Assembly (NCBI GenBank): GCA_035496255.1
Contig: DATJEU010000062.1
Location: 1 to 64,000, forward strand
From: Gp6-AA40 sp035496255
GTDB taxonomy: Bacteria; Acidobacteriota; Vicinamibacteria; Vicinamibacterales; UBA2999
DNA length: 64,000 nucleotides
Direction of reading: 5' to 3'
Part shown: positions 1 through 8,935 of the stretch, in pieces
Numbering within the stretch: the first letter of the stretch is position 1
How the letters are laid out: each line of letters starts with the position of its first letter
Notes under the pieces: model-generated
Databases searched by the model: none
What the model was told of the DNA's origin: nothing
Seen by the model: only the letters and a program-made list of their open reading frames with translations
Translations under genes and position numbers: made by a program

Positions 1-7
1 CATCTGC

Positions 8-301
8 TTACGCGACATCCTTGCTGATGTGTCGGGCCAGGACCTCGTTGATCAACGTCTGGTAGCCGACTCCGCGACGGCGTGCTTCCTTGCGAAACCG
101 CTCGAGTACGCGCGAATCGACGCGGATCGCAATCAGTTGACGCGGCTCGTTGCCGATCGGCGGCCGTCCCACTCGCCGCATCGCCTTCAACTGCGACGGG
201 GACGAATCAGGAAGATCCGAGAAATCAATCCTTCGCGCGGTAGGCCGCGCGCTCGCGACGGCTCGCGTGCCGCGCGCTGATGAGACGGATCGTTTCGGCA
301 T
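8..301 (-). CDS. brnA: BrnA-like antitoxin
   Basis: This is a 97-residue basic protein and the likely antitoxin of a type II BrnT/BrnA module. The N-terminal half is Arg/Ser-rich. The C-terminal half (about residues 55-92) carries the ribbon-helix-helix-like stretch typical of BrnA, with QLIAIRVDSRVLERF followed by a helix ending YQTLINEVL. It overlaps the 3-prime end of the upstream toxin gene by 77 bp on the same strand. That toxin-first order is the BrnTA arrangement. In the family the antitoxin neutralises BrnT and represses the operon. The gene lies at the window edge but appears complete. The family call is by motif and context. Confidence 0.8.
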   Translation of the reverse strand: MPKRSVSSARGTRAVASARPTARRIDFSDLPDSSPSQLKAMRRVGRPPIGNEPRQLIAIRVDSRVLERFRKEARRRGVGYQTLINEVLARHISKDVA

Positions 302-509
302 GGCCAGTTCTCCTGACTGTGTAAGCCACTATCAACACTCGATGCTGCACCGAGGTCCCCAGGCGGCGACGACGCGATTCAGCGTGCGAATGCAATTCGT
401 CCGGACCGTCGAGACCTTCCGGATCCAGGAATACGGTAGCCGCCTCGTCGAACGAGACACCATGCTTGCGCAGATTGGCTTCCGCTTTGACAGGATCCCA
501 TTCGAACAC
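225..509 (-). CDS. brnT: BrnT-like ribonuclease toxin
   Basis: This 94-residue protein starts at GTG. It shows the BrnT hallmarks: an N-terminal FEWDPVKAEANLRKHGVSF block (residues 2-20), a central Ser-His-Arg-rich region, and a C-terminal ETIRLISARHASRRER motif that carries the family's basic catalytic residues. BrnT is a RelE-fold RNase that slows translation when unbound. The gene is first in a two-gene operon with its antitoxin, overlapping it by 77 bp. A -10-like hexamer sits 8 nt before the start codon, so the message may be leaderless. Confidence 0.85.
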   Translation of the reverse strand: MFEWDPVKAEANLRKHGVSFDEAATVFLDPEGLDGPDELHSHAESRRRRLGTSVQHRVLIVAYTVRRTGHAETIRLISARHASRRERAAYRAKD

Positions 510-517
510 CGTGCTTT

Positions 518-526
518 AGTATATAC
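518..526 (-). promoter_or_regulatory. brnTA promoter and putative operator
   Basis: On the minus strand TATACT (518-523) lies 8 nt before the brnT GTG and fits a sigma70 -10 element. It overlaps the perfect 8-bp palindrome GTATATAC at 519-526, a plausible site for BrnA autorepression. No convincing -35 is seen. Operator function is inferred. Confidence 0.4.
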
Positions 527-679
527 ACAATAGCTCGCGCGAATGGGCCCATCGCAAATCTGGAGTCTCGTATCGACATTCGACCCGAGGATATGCAACC
601 TTGGGTCGAATGTCTATATCAAGACCGACACGCGCTGTCATCCGCCGCTGGAGCGTACCCGAGCGCTGGATGTACGATC

Positions 680-773
680 GAACCTGAACACGAACCCGGA
701 ACAAAGAACAGGGAAGTGTGAACGTCCTTTACGAACCGAACCTGAACACGAACCGGGAACCGAGAACGCAGAA
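680..773. repeat. Dispersed intergenic repeat, GAACCTGAACACGAAC family (two copies)
   Basis: The 17-mer GAACCTGAACACGAACC occurs at 680-696 and again at 738-754. Each is followed by similar GGAAC...GAGAAC tails. The element fills the gap before the nuclease-helicase gene. The 16-bp core recurs at 19066-19081 and, inverted, at 18990-19005. The tail GAGAACGCAGAAG is also shared with that locus. The rest of 532-795 holds no gene that I can see. Confidence 0.8.
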
Positions 774-795
774 GTAAGACGACGGGAACCTCATT

Positions 796-3700
796 GTGCA
801 ACGCGTAGACGGACACCTGTTCTTCTCGCCCAGTGACCTGAATCACTTCGTCGAATGCGAGCACCTCACGACGCTCGACATGCTCGCCGTTGACGGCCAC
901 GGTATTGCGAAGGAAAAGGATCCGCAGGCGGAAATCATCCGGCAGAAAGGCTTCGAGCACGAGCAGAACTGGCTCGAGCATCTTCGCCACGAAGGCCGCC
1001 ACATCGTCGAGATCGCCGCGGGCGGCGATGTCGACTGGGAGGGGGACGCGGCCCGCACCGAGCAGGCGATGCGCGATGGCGCGGAGGTGATCTATCAGGC
1101 CGTGTTCCGCGAGGGATGCTGGCGCGGCGTGGCCGACTTCCTGATGCGGGTGGACCGGCCGTCACAACTCGGCGCGTGGAGCTACGAAGCGGCGGATGCG
1201 AAGCTCGCGCGCCACCCGAAGCCCTATTTCATCCTTCAGCTCTGTTGGTACACCGAGCAGCTCGAGCGCCTGCAAGGCGTGCTGCCGGATCAGATGCACG
1301 TCGTCCTCGGCTCACGCGAGATCCTGAAATACCGGCCGCACGATTTCCTCGCGTATTACCGTGCCGTCCGCACCCGCTTCGATCGCGCGATAGCCGCCGC
1401 CGCGGCGACGTATCCGCTCCCGGTGGGTCATTGCCACGTCTGCGGCTACGCGTCTCACTGCGACGCGCAACGCGAAGACGATGATCACTTGAGCCTGGTT
1501 GCCGGAATGCGACGGGATCAGGTCGAGCGGTTGAATCTCGCGGGCGTGACGACGGTAGAGGAGTTGGCGGTTGTCGATCCGGCTCCCACCGGCCTCGTCT
1601 CGCGCACGTTCGAGCGGCTGCAGCGCCAGGCCCGGCTGCAGGTGGAAGCACGCACGGCGACGCATCGGTATGAGCTGCTGGCGCCCGAGCCGAAGCGCGG
1701 GTTCGGGCTGTTGCCGGCGCTCTCCGACGGGGATGTGTTCTTCGACATCGAAGGCTATCCCTATTACTCACCAGAAGGAGGGCTCGAGTACCTCTGGGGG
1801 ATCGTCTATCAGGACGCTGGTGCCTGGACCTTCCGCTCGTTCGAGTGTGTCGATCGCGCCGGTGAAAAACGCGCCTTTGAAGCGTTCATCGATTTTCTCC
1901 AGCAGCGGCTGGGTGCGTATCCGGGCCTGCACGTCTATCACTACGCCCCGTACGAGACGACGGCGGTCACGCGCTTGATGGCTGCGTACGCGACCCGCGA
2001 GGCGGAAGTGGATGACCTGCTGCGGCGGGGCGTGTTCGTCGACCTGTATCAGGTGGTACGGCAGTCGATGCAGATCTCCTACGACAGCTACTCGCTGAAG
2101 CGCGTCCGCAAGTTCTTCATGCGTGGCGCCGGTCAGGGCACCGTGACCGAGGGAGGCGAGTCGATCCTCGAGTTCCAGCGCTTTCTGGAAACCGGCGACG
2201 CCTCGGTCCTCGATGCGATCCGCGACTACAACGAGGAGGACTGCCACTCCACGCGGTTGCTGCGCGACTGGCTGCTGGAGCGGAAGGTGGAGGCGGAGCA
2301 GCAGTTCGCGTGTGAGATCCCGTGGTACGTGAAGGCCGCCGGCGCGGAGAAAGCGCCGGAAGAGCGCGATGTCACGCGCGAGCTCCGCGAGCGCCTGTTG
2401 GCGATGACCGATCCCGCGCCGCTGCTCGGGCACCTGCTCGATTACCATCGCCGCGAGGCGAAGCCGGGGTGGTGGGCGTTCTTCGCGCGGCTGAAGAAGT
2501 CGCTCGACGAACTGCGCGACGACACCGAGGCGATCGCATTTCTCGAGCCCGCGGGGGATCCTGTGATCGACAGGAAGTCGCTGGTTCACCCACTGACGTT
2601 TCCCGATCAGGAATTCAAGCTGCGGTCCGGTTCGCAGGTCTGCGATCCCGTCGAAGGCAAGAAGTGCGGCGATATCGTCTCGCTCGATTCGCGCGGCCGG
2701 CTCGATCTGAAGCGTGGACCATCGTTCGCAGGAGTACCGTTGCCGCAGGCCGTCATCGCCGATGGTCCCGTGCCCGATCGTGCGCAGCGTGAATCGCTGG
2801 CCCGCATCGCGGACGCGTTGCTTGCGGGCAATGACGACAATCGAGTCGCGCGCGACCTCCTGTCGCGCGTGCCGCCGCGCTTCATCGATCGACCCGCCGC
2901 CCGTCCGATCCAGACGATGGATCTTCACCAGCAGCAGGCGCTCGCGACCGCGCTCGACGACAGCTGTCTGTTCATCCAGGGACCTCCCGGATCCGGCAAG
3001 ACCTACACCGGCGCGAGGCTGATTACCTCGCTGGTGAAGCAGGGCAAGCGTGTCGCCGTGACCGCGACCAGCCACAAGGCCATTCACAACCTGCTGGATG
3101 AGGTGATCGCAGCCGGACGCGAGAGGGGCGTGCCCATCACCGGACTGAAGAAGGGTTCAGACGACGACTCTGCTTATGACGGCGATGGCTTCGAGAACAC
3201 GACGGAGAACACCGTGTGCGCGGCGAGCGACGCGCCGATCGTCGCGGGCACGGCGTGGCTGTTCTCGCGCGAGGAGATGACCGGCCTCTTCGACTACCTG
3301 TTCATCGACGAGGCCGGGCAGGTGTCGCTGGCCGATGCGGTGGCAATGAGCCCGTGTGCCCGGAACCTGGTGCTGCTTGGCGATCCGCAGCAACTCCCGC
3401 ACGTGACGCAGAGCGATCATCCCGGTGGCGCGGGCGTTTCGGTGCTCGAGCATCTGCTCGACGGCGACGTCACCGTTGCGCCAGACCGCGGCATCTTTCT
3501 CGAGCAGACCTGGCGGATGCATCCCGGCGTGTGCGGCTTCATCTCGACGCTCGCGTACGAGGGCCGCCTGCGATCGGACGCCCGCTGTGCCACGCAACGA
3601 ATCGATTCCGCCGGGTTGAGCGGCACCGGGTTGCGCTACCTCGCGGTCGCTCACGCAGGAAACGCGCAGCAGTCGCAGGAGGAAGTGGACGTGATCGCCG

Positions 3701-4125
3701 CCGAAGTGCGCCGGCTCCTCGACACCGGCCGCTTCACCGACTGTCATGGCGCAACGCGGCGACTGACGCCGGCGGACATCCTCGTCGTCGCGCCCTACAA
3801 CATGCAGGTGCGCTGCCTGCTCGAGGCGCTGCCCGATGGCGTCGAGGCCGGCACCGTGGACAAGTTCCAGGGCCGTGAAGCGCCGGTCGTCTTCTTCTCG
3901 ATGGCGACGAGCAGCGGCGAGGACATCCCGCGCGGACTCGACTTTCTCTTCAGCCGCAACCGACTGAACGTGGCCATCTCGCGGGCGAAGGCGCTGGCGG
4001 TGCTGGTGTGCAGTCCGCGGCTGCTGGAGACGCGATGCCGGACGGTGGAGCAGATGCGGCTGGTCAACGGTCTGTGCGCGTTTGCCGAACAGGTCGATCA
4101 GGAGTCGTCTTATCGGCCGCGGTGA
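796..4125 (+). CDS. TM0106-type RecB/Cas4-like nuclease fused to SF1 helicase
   Basis: This 1109-residue protein starts at GTG. The N-terminal region resembles TM0106-family RecB/Cas4 nucleases. Four cysteines (C21 in VECEH and C213, C216, C222 in HCHVCGYASHC) could hold an Fe-S cluster. A predicted RNase H-like 3-prime-5-prime exonuclease region starts near DVFFDIEGYPYY (about residue 313). A superfamily 1 helicase follows, with Walker A GPPGSGKT (729-736), Walker B FIDEAG (D838) and a C-terminal DKFQGREAPVVFFS motif. It probably processes DNA ends or branched DNA. It stands alone downstream of a repeat-filled gap, with no cas genes nearby. The biological role in this family is not settled. 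Confidence 0.85.
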   Translation: MQRVDGHLFFSPSDLNHFVECEHLTTLDMLAVDGHGIAKEKDPQAEIIRQKGFEHEQNWLEHLRHEGRHIVEIAAGGDVDWEGDAARTEQAMRDGAEVIYQAVFREGCWRGVADFLMRVDRPSQLGAWSYEAADAKLARHPKPYFILQLCWYTEQLERLQGVLPDQMHVVLGSREILKYRPHDFLAYYRAVRTRFDRAIAAAAATYPLPVGHCHVCGYASHCDAQREDDDHLSLVAGMRRDQVERLNLAGVTTVEELAVVDPAPTGLVSRTFERLQRQARLQVEARTATHRYELLAPEPKRGFGLLPALSDGDVFFDIEGYPYYSPEGGLEYLWGIVYQDAGAWTFRSFECVDRAGEKRAFEAFIDFLQQRLGAYPGLHVYHYAPYETTAVTRLMAAYATREAEVDDLLRRGVFVDLYQVVRQSMQISYDSYSLKRVRKFFMRGAGQGTVTEGGESILEFQRFLETGDASVLDAIRDYNEEDCHSTRLLRDWLLERKVEAEQQFACEIPWYVKAAGAEKAPEERDVTRELRERLLAMTDPAPLLGHLLDYHRREAKPGWWAFFARLKKSLDELRDDTEAIAFLEPAGDPVIDRKSLVHPLTFPDQEFKLRSGSQVCDPVEGKKCGDIVSLDSRGRLDLKRGPSFAGVPLPQAVIADGPVPDRAQRESLARIADALLAGNDDNRVARDLLSRVPPRFIDRPAARPIQTMDLHQQQALATALDDSCLFIQGPPGSGKTYTGARLITSLVKQGKRVAVTATSHKAIHNLLDEVIAAGRERGVPITGLKKGSDDDSAYDGDGFENTTENTVCAASDAPIVAGTAWLFSREEMTGLFDYLFIDEAGQVSLADAVAMSPCARNLVLLGDPQQLPHVTQSDHPGGAGVSVLEHLLDGDVTVAPDRGIFLEQTWRMHPGVCGFISTLAYEGRLRSDARCATQRIDSAGLSGTGLRYLAVAHAGNAQQSQEEVDVIAAEVRRLLDTGRFTDCHGATRRLTPADILVVAPYNMQVRCLLEALPDGVEAGTVDKFQGREAPVVFFSMATSSGEDIPRGLDFLFSRNRLNVAISRAKALAVLVCSPRLLETRCRTVEQMRLVNGLCAFAEQVDQESSYRPR

Positions 4126-4174
4126 AATCCCGGTACTGCTCCTGCTCGACCGACGCTGCCGACGCCCGCGCTGC

Positions 4175-5665
4175 TCAAGGCACCTGCCTCGCTACCAGGA
4201 CCGGGCTCGAGCTCGATCCCACTCGACCGGCTTCGGCGGCCGCGTTCACGCGACGGCGTTGAGTGACAGAGGCGTTCGAGCGTAGCGTGCGAACGCGCGT
4301 GGATACCACGAGCGCGATCGTCGTTACGAGGAGACACGCGGCAACGGCGAAGGCCGTGCGCATGCCGGTCGCGATGGCTTCCGAACCCGCCGCAGCCAGA
4401 TCCTGCGCGCCAGTCGCGTGAAGGAACACGGCACCCATGAAAGAGGCGCCGGTGATCTGTCCGAAGTTGCGCGACAGGCTGAGAAGTCCGGCGGCCACGC
4501 CGCGCCTGCTCTCACCGGAGCCGGCCAGTGCCGCGCTGTTGTTCGCGGTCTGGAAGATGGCGTACCCGGCCGTCATCACCACGAGCGGGACGACGTAGCC
4601 AGGGATACCGGCGCCTGGTGGCAACATGGCGAGGACGGACGCGCCAATCGCCATCGCCAACAGCCCCGCAAGCACGGTGCGTTGCGCCCCGAGACGCTCG
4701 GCCAACCGTCCTGCGACCGAACCGGTCATCGCCGCGGCAGCGGGTCCGGACGACAGAATGAGGCCAATCTGCGCGTGTCCAAGCCCGAGCCCGCCTGAGA
4801 GATAGAACGGGCCCACGACCAGCGTCGCCATGACGACGGTGGCGACGACCGCGCTGGCCGCGAGGCTCGCGCTGAAAAGGGCATTACGGAACATCGCGAC
4901 CGGAACGAGCGGTGATGCGGATCGCCATTCAACGAGCACGAAGCCGCCGATGCCACAGATGGCTGCGGCGAGCAGTGCACCGGTCGACGGCTTCCACGGG
5001 CCGCCAGGAAGCGTCATCGACAGTGCGTAACCAAACAGGCTGAGTGCGAGCACCGCCGTTCCGGCCACGTCGAAGGAAACGGTGGCGCGCGCGTGCGGCT
5101 CACGCCTCGGCACGTAGCGCAGTGCGAGTGCAAACGCGACCGCGCCGATCGGCACGTTGACGAGAAAGATGGCGCGTGCGGCCACGTGCGCCACCAGGCT
5201 CCCGACGACGGGTCCGAGGGTCGTGCCCATGGCAGACATCGCCGCGAGCTGGCCCATCGCCCGCTCCGCGCTCGCCTTCGGGATGTCGCCGACGATGGCG
5301 TAACCGAGCGCCATCATTGCCGCGGCGCTGGCGCCCTCGAGTGCGCGCGCGGCTATCAGCCACCGGAGCGACGGCGCCAGCGTGCATGCCACCGAGGCCA
5401 GCACGAAGAGCGGGATCGCGACGAGCAGGATTCGCCGCCGCCCGAACACGTCGCCCAACCGTCCGGCGACAACGGCCAGGGACGTGACGGCGAGGAGATA
5501 GGCGAGGACGATCCATTGCGCGCTCTCGAACGAGGCACCGAAGGCGCGCGCCAGTTCCGGCAGGCTGGCGTTGGCGATGCTGGTGTCCAGCGCGGTCATC
5601 AGCAGCACCAGTGAGAGGCTGACGACCGCCATCGACGCGCGGCTGAAGGTGAAGAACGTGACCAT
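4175..5665 (-). CDS. DHA2-type MFS drug exporter
   Basis: This 496-residue integral membrane protein has about 14 predicted transmembrane helices. The family motif D (ALDTSIANASLPEL, near residue 26) and motif A (GRLGDVFGRRR, near residue 68) are clear. Both are typical of the EmrB/QacA DHA2 branch of proton-coupled multidrug exporters. The C-terminal tail is short and basic. It is transcribed divergently from a LysR-type regulator with a 100-bp gap holding a perfect palindrome, so the neighbour probably controls it. The substrate cannot be read from sequence. Confidence 0.88.
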   Translation of the reverse strand: MVTFFTFSRASMAVVSLSLVLLMTALDTSIANASLPELARAFGASFESAQWIVLAYLLAVTSLAVVAGRLGDVFGRRRILLVAIPLFVLASVACTLAPSLRWLIAARALEGASAAAMMALGYAIVGDIPKASAERAMGQLAAMSAMGTTLGPVVGSLVAHVAARAIFLVNVPIGAVAFALALRYVPRREPHARATVSFDVAGTAVLALSLFGYALSMTLPGGPWKPSTGALLAAAICGIGGFVLVEWRSASPLVPVAMFRNALFSASLAASAVVATVVMATLVVGPFYLSGGLGLGHAQIGLILSSGPAAAAMTGSVAGRLAERLGAQRTVLAGLLAMAIGASVLAMLPPGAGIPGYVVPLVVMTAGYAIFQTANNSAALAGSGESRRGVAAGLLSLSRNFGQITGASFMGAVFLHATGAQDLAAAGSEAIATGMRTAFAVAACLLVTTIALVVSTRVRTLRSNASVTQRRRVNAAAEAGRVGSSSSPVLVARQVP

Positions 5666-5723
5666 GGGCGCCAGCGTAGTGGCCGCTCACGGATAGCGGA
5701 AGACGCAACGTGTGCACGTGACG

Positions 5724-5740
5724 CGTGCGTTTGACGCACG
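5724..5740. promoter_or_regulatory. Palindromic operator between MFS and LysR genes
   Basis: CGTGCGT-TTG-ACGCACG is a perfect 7-bp inverted repeat with a 3-nt spacer, 26 bp before the LysR start and 59 bp before the exporter start. Further GTGC/GCAC half-sites flank it. A divergent LysR gene makes this the natural binding site. The assignment is inferred. Confidence 0.55.
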
Positions 5741-5765
5741 TCATCAGGCGTGCGATTGTCTCGGC

Positions 5766-6701
5766 ATGTCGACCCCGGACCTGAATCAGTTGTTCGTCCT
5801 GAACGCGGTGTTGCGCGAGGGGAGCGTGCTGCGTGCCGCCCAGCGCCTTCACTTGAGCCCGTCGGCGATGAGCCGCGCGTTGTCGCGCGCGCGTGAGACG
5901 GTGGGTGATCCAATCCTCGTGAAAGCCGGACGGACGCTCGTGCCCACGCCGCGCGCCCTCGAAATGCGGGAGCGCGTCGAGCAGCTGATTCAGGAAGCGC
6001 AGGCGCTGCTGCTGCCCGCCAGGGCCCCTGACTTACGCGCCGTGGTTCGAACATTCACGCTGAGGACCAGCGAAGGCTTCGTCGAAACGTTCGGGCCCGC
6101 TCTCGTCGGACGGGTGATGACGGAGGCGCCGGGCATCAGTTTGCGTTTCGTCCCCCGGCACACGAGAGACGCGTCTGGCCTGAGAGACGGTACGGTCGAT
6201 CTCGAAACCGGGGTGATCGACGCGACGACGAGTCCCGAGCTGCGCCAGTTGCCGCTGTTCACCGATCGACTGGTGGGTGTCGTGCGCGCGGGTCACACGC
6301 TCGGGAAATCCCGCGTGACGCCGGCACGCTTTGCGGCATGCGCGCACGTGGGCGTGTCGCGTCAGACGGTCGACAAGGGGTGGATTGACGCCGCGCTCGC
6401 CGCACTTGGTTTTGAACGGACGCTCATGACCACGGTGAGCGGGTTCGCAGCGGCAATTGCGGTGGCGCGCGGATCGGACCTGGTCGCGACCGTTCCCGAA
6501 CGGCATACCGCGGCGCTGCGGTCTGGCATGCGCACGTTCACGCTGCCCGTGAAGCTGCCAGCGATCATGGTGTCGATGATGTGGCACCCGCGGATGCAGG
6601 CCGACCCGGTTCATGCCTGGTTGCGGGACTCGGTCTACAAGACCGCAGGAGACATGCGCCGCCGCAGCCACGCAAGGCAGGCGGCCGCTCCGAGATCGTA
6701 G
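5766..6701 (+). CDS. LysR-family transcriptional regulator
   Basis: The likely start is the ATG opening MSTPDLNQLFVLNAV, giving 311 residues. An in-frame ATG 54 bp upstream would add a non-conserved leader. Residues 1-60 form the winged HTH, with LREGSVLRAAQRLHLSPSAMSRAL as two short helices. The rest fits a periplasmic-binding-protein-like effector domain. It is divergent from the MFS exporter across a palindrome, the classic arrangement for a LysR activator and its target. The last 137 bp overlap the 3-prime end of the convergent membrane-protein gene. Confidence 0.85.
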   Translation: MSTPDLNQLFVLNAVLREGSVLRAAQRLHLSPSAMSRALSRARETVGDPILVKAGRTLVPTPRALEMRERVEQLIQEAQALLLPARAPDLRAVVRTFTLRTSEGFVETFGPALVGRVMTEAPGISLRFVPRHTRDASGLRDGTVDLETGVIDATTSPELRQLPLFTDRLVGVVRAGHTLGKSRVTPARFAACAHVGVSRQTVDKGWIDAALAALGFERTLMTTVSGFAAAIAVARGSDLVATVPERHTAALRSGMRTFTLPVKLPAIMVSMMWHPRMQADPVHAWLRDSVYKTAGDMRRRSHARQAAAPRS

Positions 6702-7458
6702 GAGAGACAGAAGCAGGCCACCACGCCAGCACGCCGGCGTGGTCGACGACGTGGCCATGGAAGGCTCGAGCATGCCATGGCACCGTCCGCCAGCCGACGA
6801 CGAGCAGCCATGTCATCCACGTCGCGTTGAAGACTTCCGCGAGGATGATCGCGATCGTGTGCGTGTCCGAGAATCCCTCGGTGCCGGCGAGCCAGCCCTG
6901 CGCGAGATAGCTGACGGCCGACAGCATCATCAAGTACGCGATCGCTCGCGGAATCAGCGTCGCCCGGACGACGGCGGCCGCTGACACCACGGCGAGGCCC
7001 AGCGTGAAGTTCGCGTAGCTTCTCGTTCCCCATTCGAGCCAGCGCATCGCCTCGGCGGCGGCGAAGCGTGCCGCCTTCTCGGCTTCAGGCGCATTGGCCC
7101 ACGCGTTCACGGCTTGCTTGAGCGCGACGCCGTCCACCGCCAGGACGGCGCCGTAGAGCGCCAGCGTCGCTGTGGTCGCGGCGACACCGAATCGACCGGC
7201 CAGCCTCGCGTTGTCGGCCTGCCCGTCAACGGCGGCGAACAGCGCGAGCAGCCCCGCGAGCATCACCGCCATGCACCCGAATTGCGTGACGTGCACGGCG
7301 GTCCAGATCGCGCTGCCGGCGTAGGCGGCGAAGATGGCGGAATGGTGATTGGCCTCGCCGCCGGTGTGGAGCAGGGTGACCACGACGTAGAGCAGTTGTC
7401 CGGCCAGCAGCAGCGTGGCCGGCAGTCGGAGTGATGGGCGATCGAATGTGCGGTCCAT
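6565..7458 (-). CDS. Hypothetical multi-pass membrane protein
   Basis: This 297-residue protein has about six or seven hydrophobic segments starting at PATLLLAGQLLYVVV. I chose the ATG at 7458 because GAGGAG lies 7 nt upstream. A second ATG 6 bp earlier is too close to that site. The gene begins 20 bp after the multicopper oxidase stop and is probably co-transcribed. No family is recognised with confidence. The C-terminal 60 residues look unlike membrane protein and run antiparallel into the LysR gene. Another frame (down to 6635) reads a hydrophobic end ACFCLSYDLGAAACLAWL, so a frameshift near 6715 is possible. Confidence 0.6.
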   Translation of the reverse strand: MDRTFDRPSLRLPATLLLAGQLLYVVVTLLHTGGEANHHSAIFAAYAGSAIWTAVHVTQFGCMAVMLAGLLALFAAVDGQADNARLAGRFGVAATTATLALYGAVLAVDGVALKQAVNAWANAPEAEKAARFAAAEAMRWLEWGTRSYANFTLGLAVVSAAAVVRATLIPRAIAYLMMLSAVSYLAQGWLAGTEGFSDTHTIAIILAEVFNATWMTWLLVVGWRTVPWHARAFHGHVVDHAGVLAWWPASVSPTISERPPALRGCGGACLLRSCRPSPATRHEPGRPASAGATSSTP

Positions 7459-7478
7459 GGTCATGCTCCTCGTCTGCG

Positions 7479-8810
7479 TCAGCGAACGACGTCGAAGTGG
7501 GCCATCATGCCGGAGGCGTGATGCTCGAGGATGTGGCAGTGATACATCCAGCTTCCCGGCCGGTCGTCCGGATACCACGCGATCCGCACGGTCGCTCGCG
7601 GCGGCACGTTGATGACGTCCTCGAGCGACCGCCACGCCGGCGGCTGGCCGTTGATCTCGAGGACCTGGAAGAAGAAGCCGTGCAGGTGGAACGGATGATC
7701 CATCCGCGTGGCGTTGACGACATCCCACACCTGCAGCTCGCCGACTTTCACCGGCTGGTCGCAATGGTGGCGTTCGCCGTTGACGACGAAGTCGAGGCCG
7801 CGGCGAAGACTCAGTTTGAACCCTAAGGTCACCGTGCGCGTGACGCGTGCGTCCTCGCGCGCGACCAGCGGCACGATCTCGCGCAGTCGTGCGGGCACGC
7901 GTGCGGTGGACGGCTTGCGCGGCGTCACGCGGATCGTCCCGAACCGTTCAACCCCCTTCTTGCCGGCCATGCGGTAGTACGGCAAATCCTCGATGGTGAG
8001 AATGGCGCCTTCGTTCTCGAATGGACCGACGGCGAGTTCGACGCGATCGGCGGCGGGGAGGAGCACTTCAGTGACCGTGACCGGAGCCTCGATCAATCCA
8101 CCATCGGTGCCGATGATCTGGAACGGCTGACCGCCGAGCGAAAGGCGGACGTAGCGGGCGCTCGAGGCGTTGACGATGCGCCAGCGCTCGATGTGTCCGG
8201 CGGCAATGGTGAGCTCGGGCTCGGACGTGCCGTTGATCAGGCGGACGTTGCCTTCGCGGCCGTTGTGGCGCTCCATCAGGCCGCCGAACTTCGCGATCTG
8301 TCCGGTCTTGTCCACGCGCAGATCGTCGAACACCAGGATCCTCTCGGCGTCGAGCGTCAGTTCGTCGGCCGCGCGCACGATCAGCGCGCCGTAGAGGCCC
8401 TTCTCCATCTGCTCGGTCTCGTTCGCGTGCGAGTGATACCAGAAGGTGCCGGCATCGGGCGGCGTGAAGCGGTAGGTGAACGTCTCGCCCGGCTGCACGG
8501 GACGTTGCACGACCTCGGTCCCATCCATCGCTGCTGGAAGCCGCAGTCCATGCCAGTGAATCACCGTCGGCTCCGGCAGCCGGTTCGTGAATTCGATCTC
8601 CAGCGGCACACCCTGCTTCGCTTCGATTACAGGGCCGGGCACCTGGCCGTTGAATCCGTAGCCGCGGACCGTACGTCCGGGAGCAATCTCCCAGGCGACC
8701 TCGCTCGCCTCCAGCCGATAGCGGATGACGTCTCCAGCCTCCGCCACTTGATCGAACTGGTCATCGGCCGCCATCGTCGTCGTCGCCTTCACGCTGCAGT
8801 GATTCCTCAT
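7479..8810 (-). CDS. Multicopper oxidase
   Basis: This 443-residue protein carries all four copper-binding blocks of the family: HWHG (85-88), WYHSH, HPFHLHG and HCHILEHHASGM near the C-terminus. Three cupredoxin domains are expected. It would couple one-electron oxidation of a substrate or metal ion to reduction of O2 to water. The start at 8810 is supported by GGAGG 8 nt upstream. No obvious signal peptide or Tat motif is seen, which is unusual for this family and leaves its location open. A small membrane protein follows 20 bp downstream. The upstream leader contains a double-hairpin repeat. Confidence 0.9.
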   Translation of the reverse strand: MRNHCSVKATTTMAADDQFDQVAEAGDVIRYRLEASEVAWEIAPGRTVRGYGFNGQVPGPVIEAKQGVPLEIEFTNRLPEPTVIHWHGLRLPAAMDGTEVVQRPVQPGETFTYRFTPPDAGTFWYHSHANETEQMEKGLYGALIVRAADELTLDAERILVFDDLRVDKTGQIAKFGGLMERHNGREGNVRLINGTSEPELTIAAGHIERWRIVNASSARYVRLSLGGQPFQIIGTDGGLIEAPVTVTEVLLPAADRVELAVGPFENEGAILTIEDLPYYRMAGKKGVERFGTIRVTPRKPSTARVPARLREIVPLVAREDARVTRTVTLGFKLSLRRGLDFVVNGERHHCDQPVKVGELQVWDVVNATRMDHPFHLHGFFFQVLEINGQPPAWRSLEDVINVPPRATVRIAWYPDDRPGSWMYHCHILEHHASGMMAHFDVVR

Positions 8811-8828
8811 GTCTGTGTCCTCCAATCG

Positions 8829-8864
8829 GCCTTCGCCAAGGCTCCGGCGGACAAGCCCGCCGGA
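8829..8864. repeat. Dispersed double-hairpin repeat before multicopper oxidase
   Basis: Two adjacent inverted repeats are present: GCCTT-CGCC-AAGGC (8829-8842) and TCCGGCGG-acaagc-CCGCCGGA (8843-8864). They lie about 20-55 nt upstream of the oxidase start, just beyond its ribosome binding site. The motif resembles a short element that I recall being scattered through genomes of this group. That memory is not a search result. Confidence 0.6.
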
Positions 8865-8935
8865 CACCGGTGAGAGTAGATGGAGGCCTGGCGGCGAGGA
8901 TTGAACGGCCGCGCCGATTTTCTTGAATAAACCTG

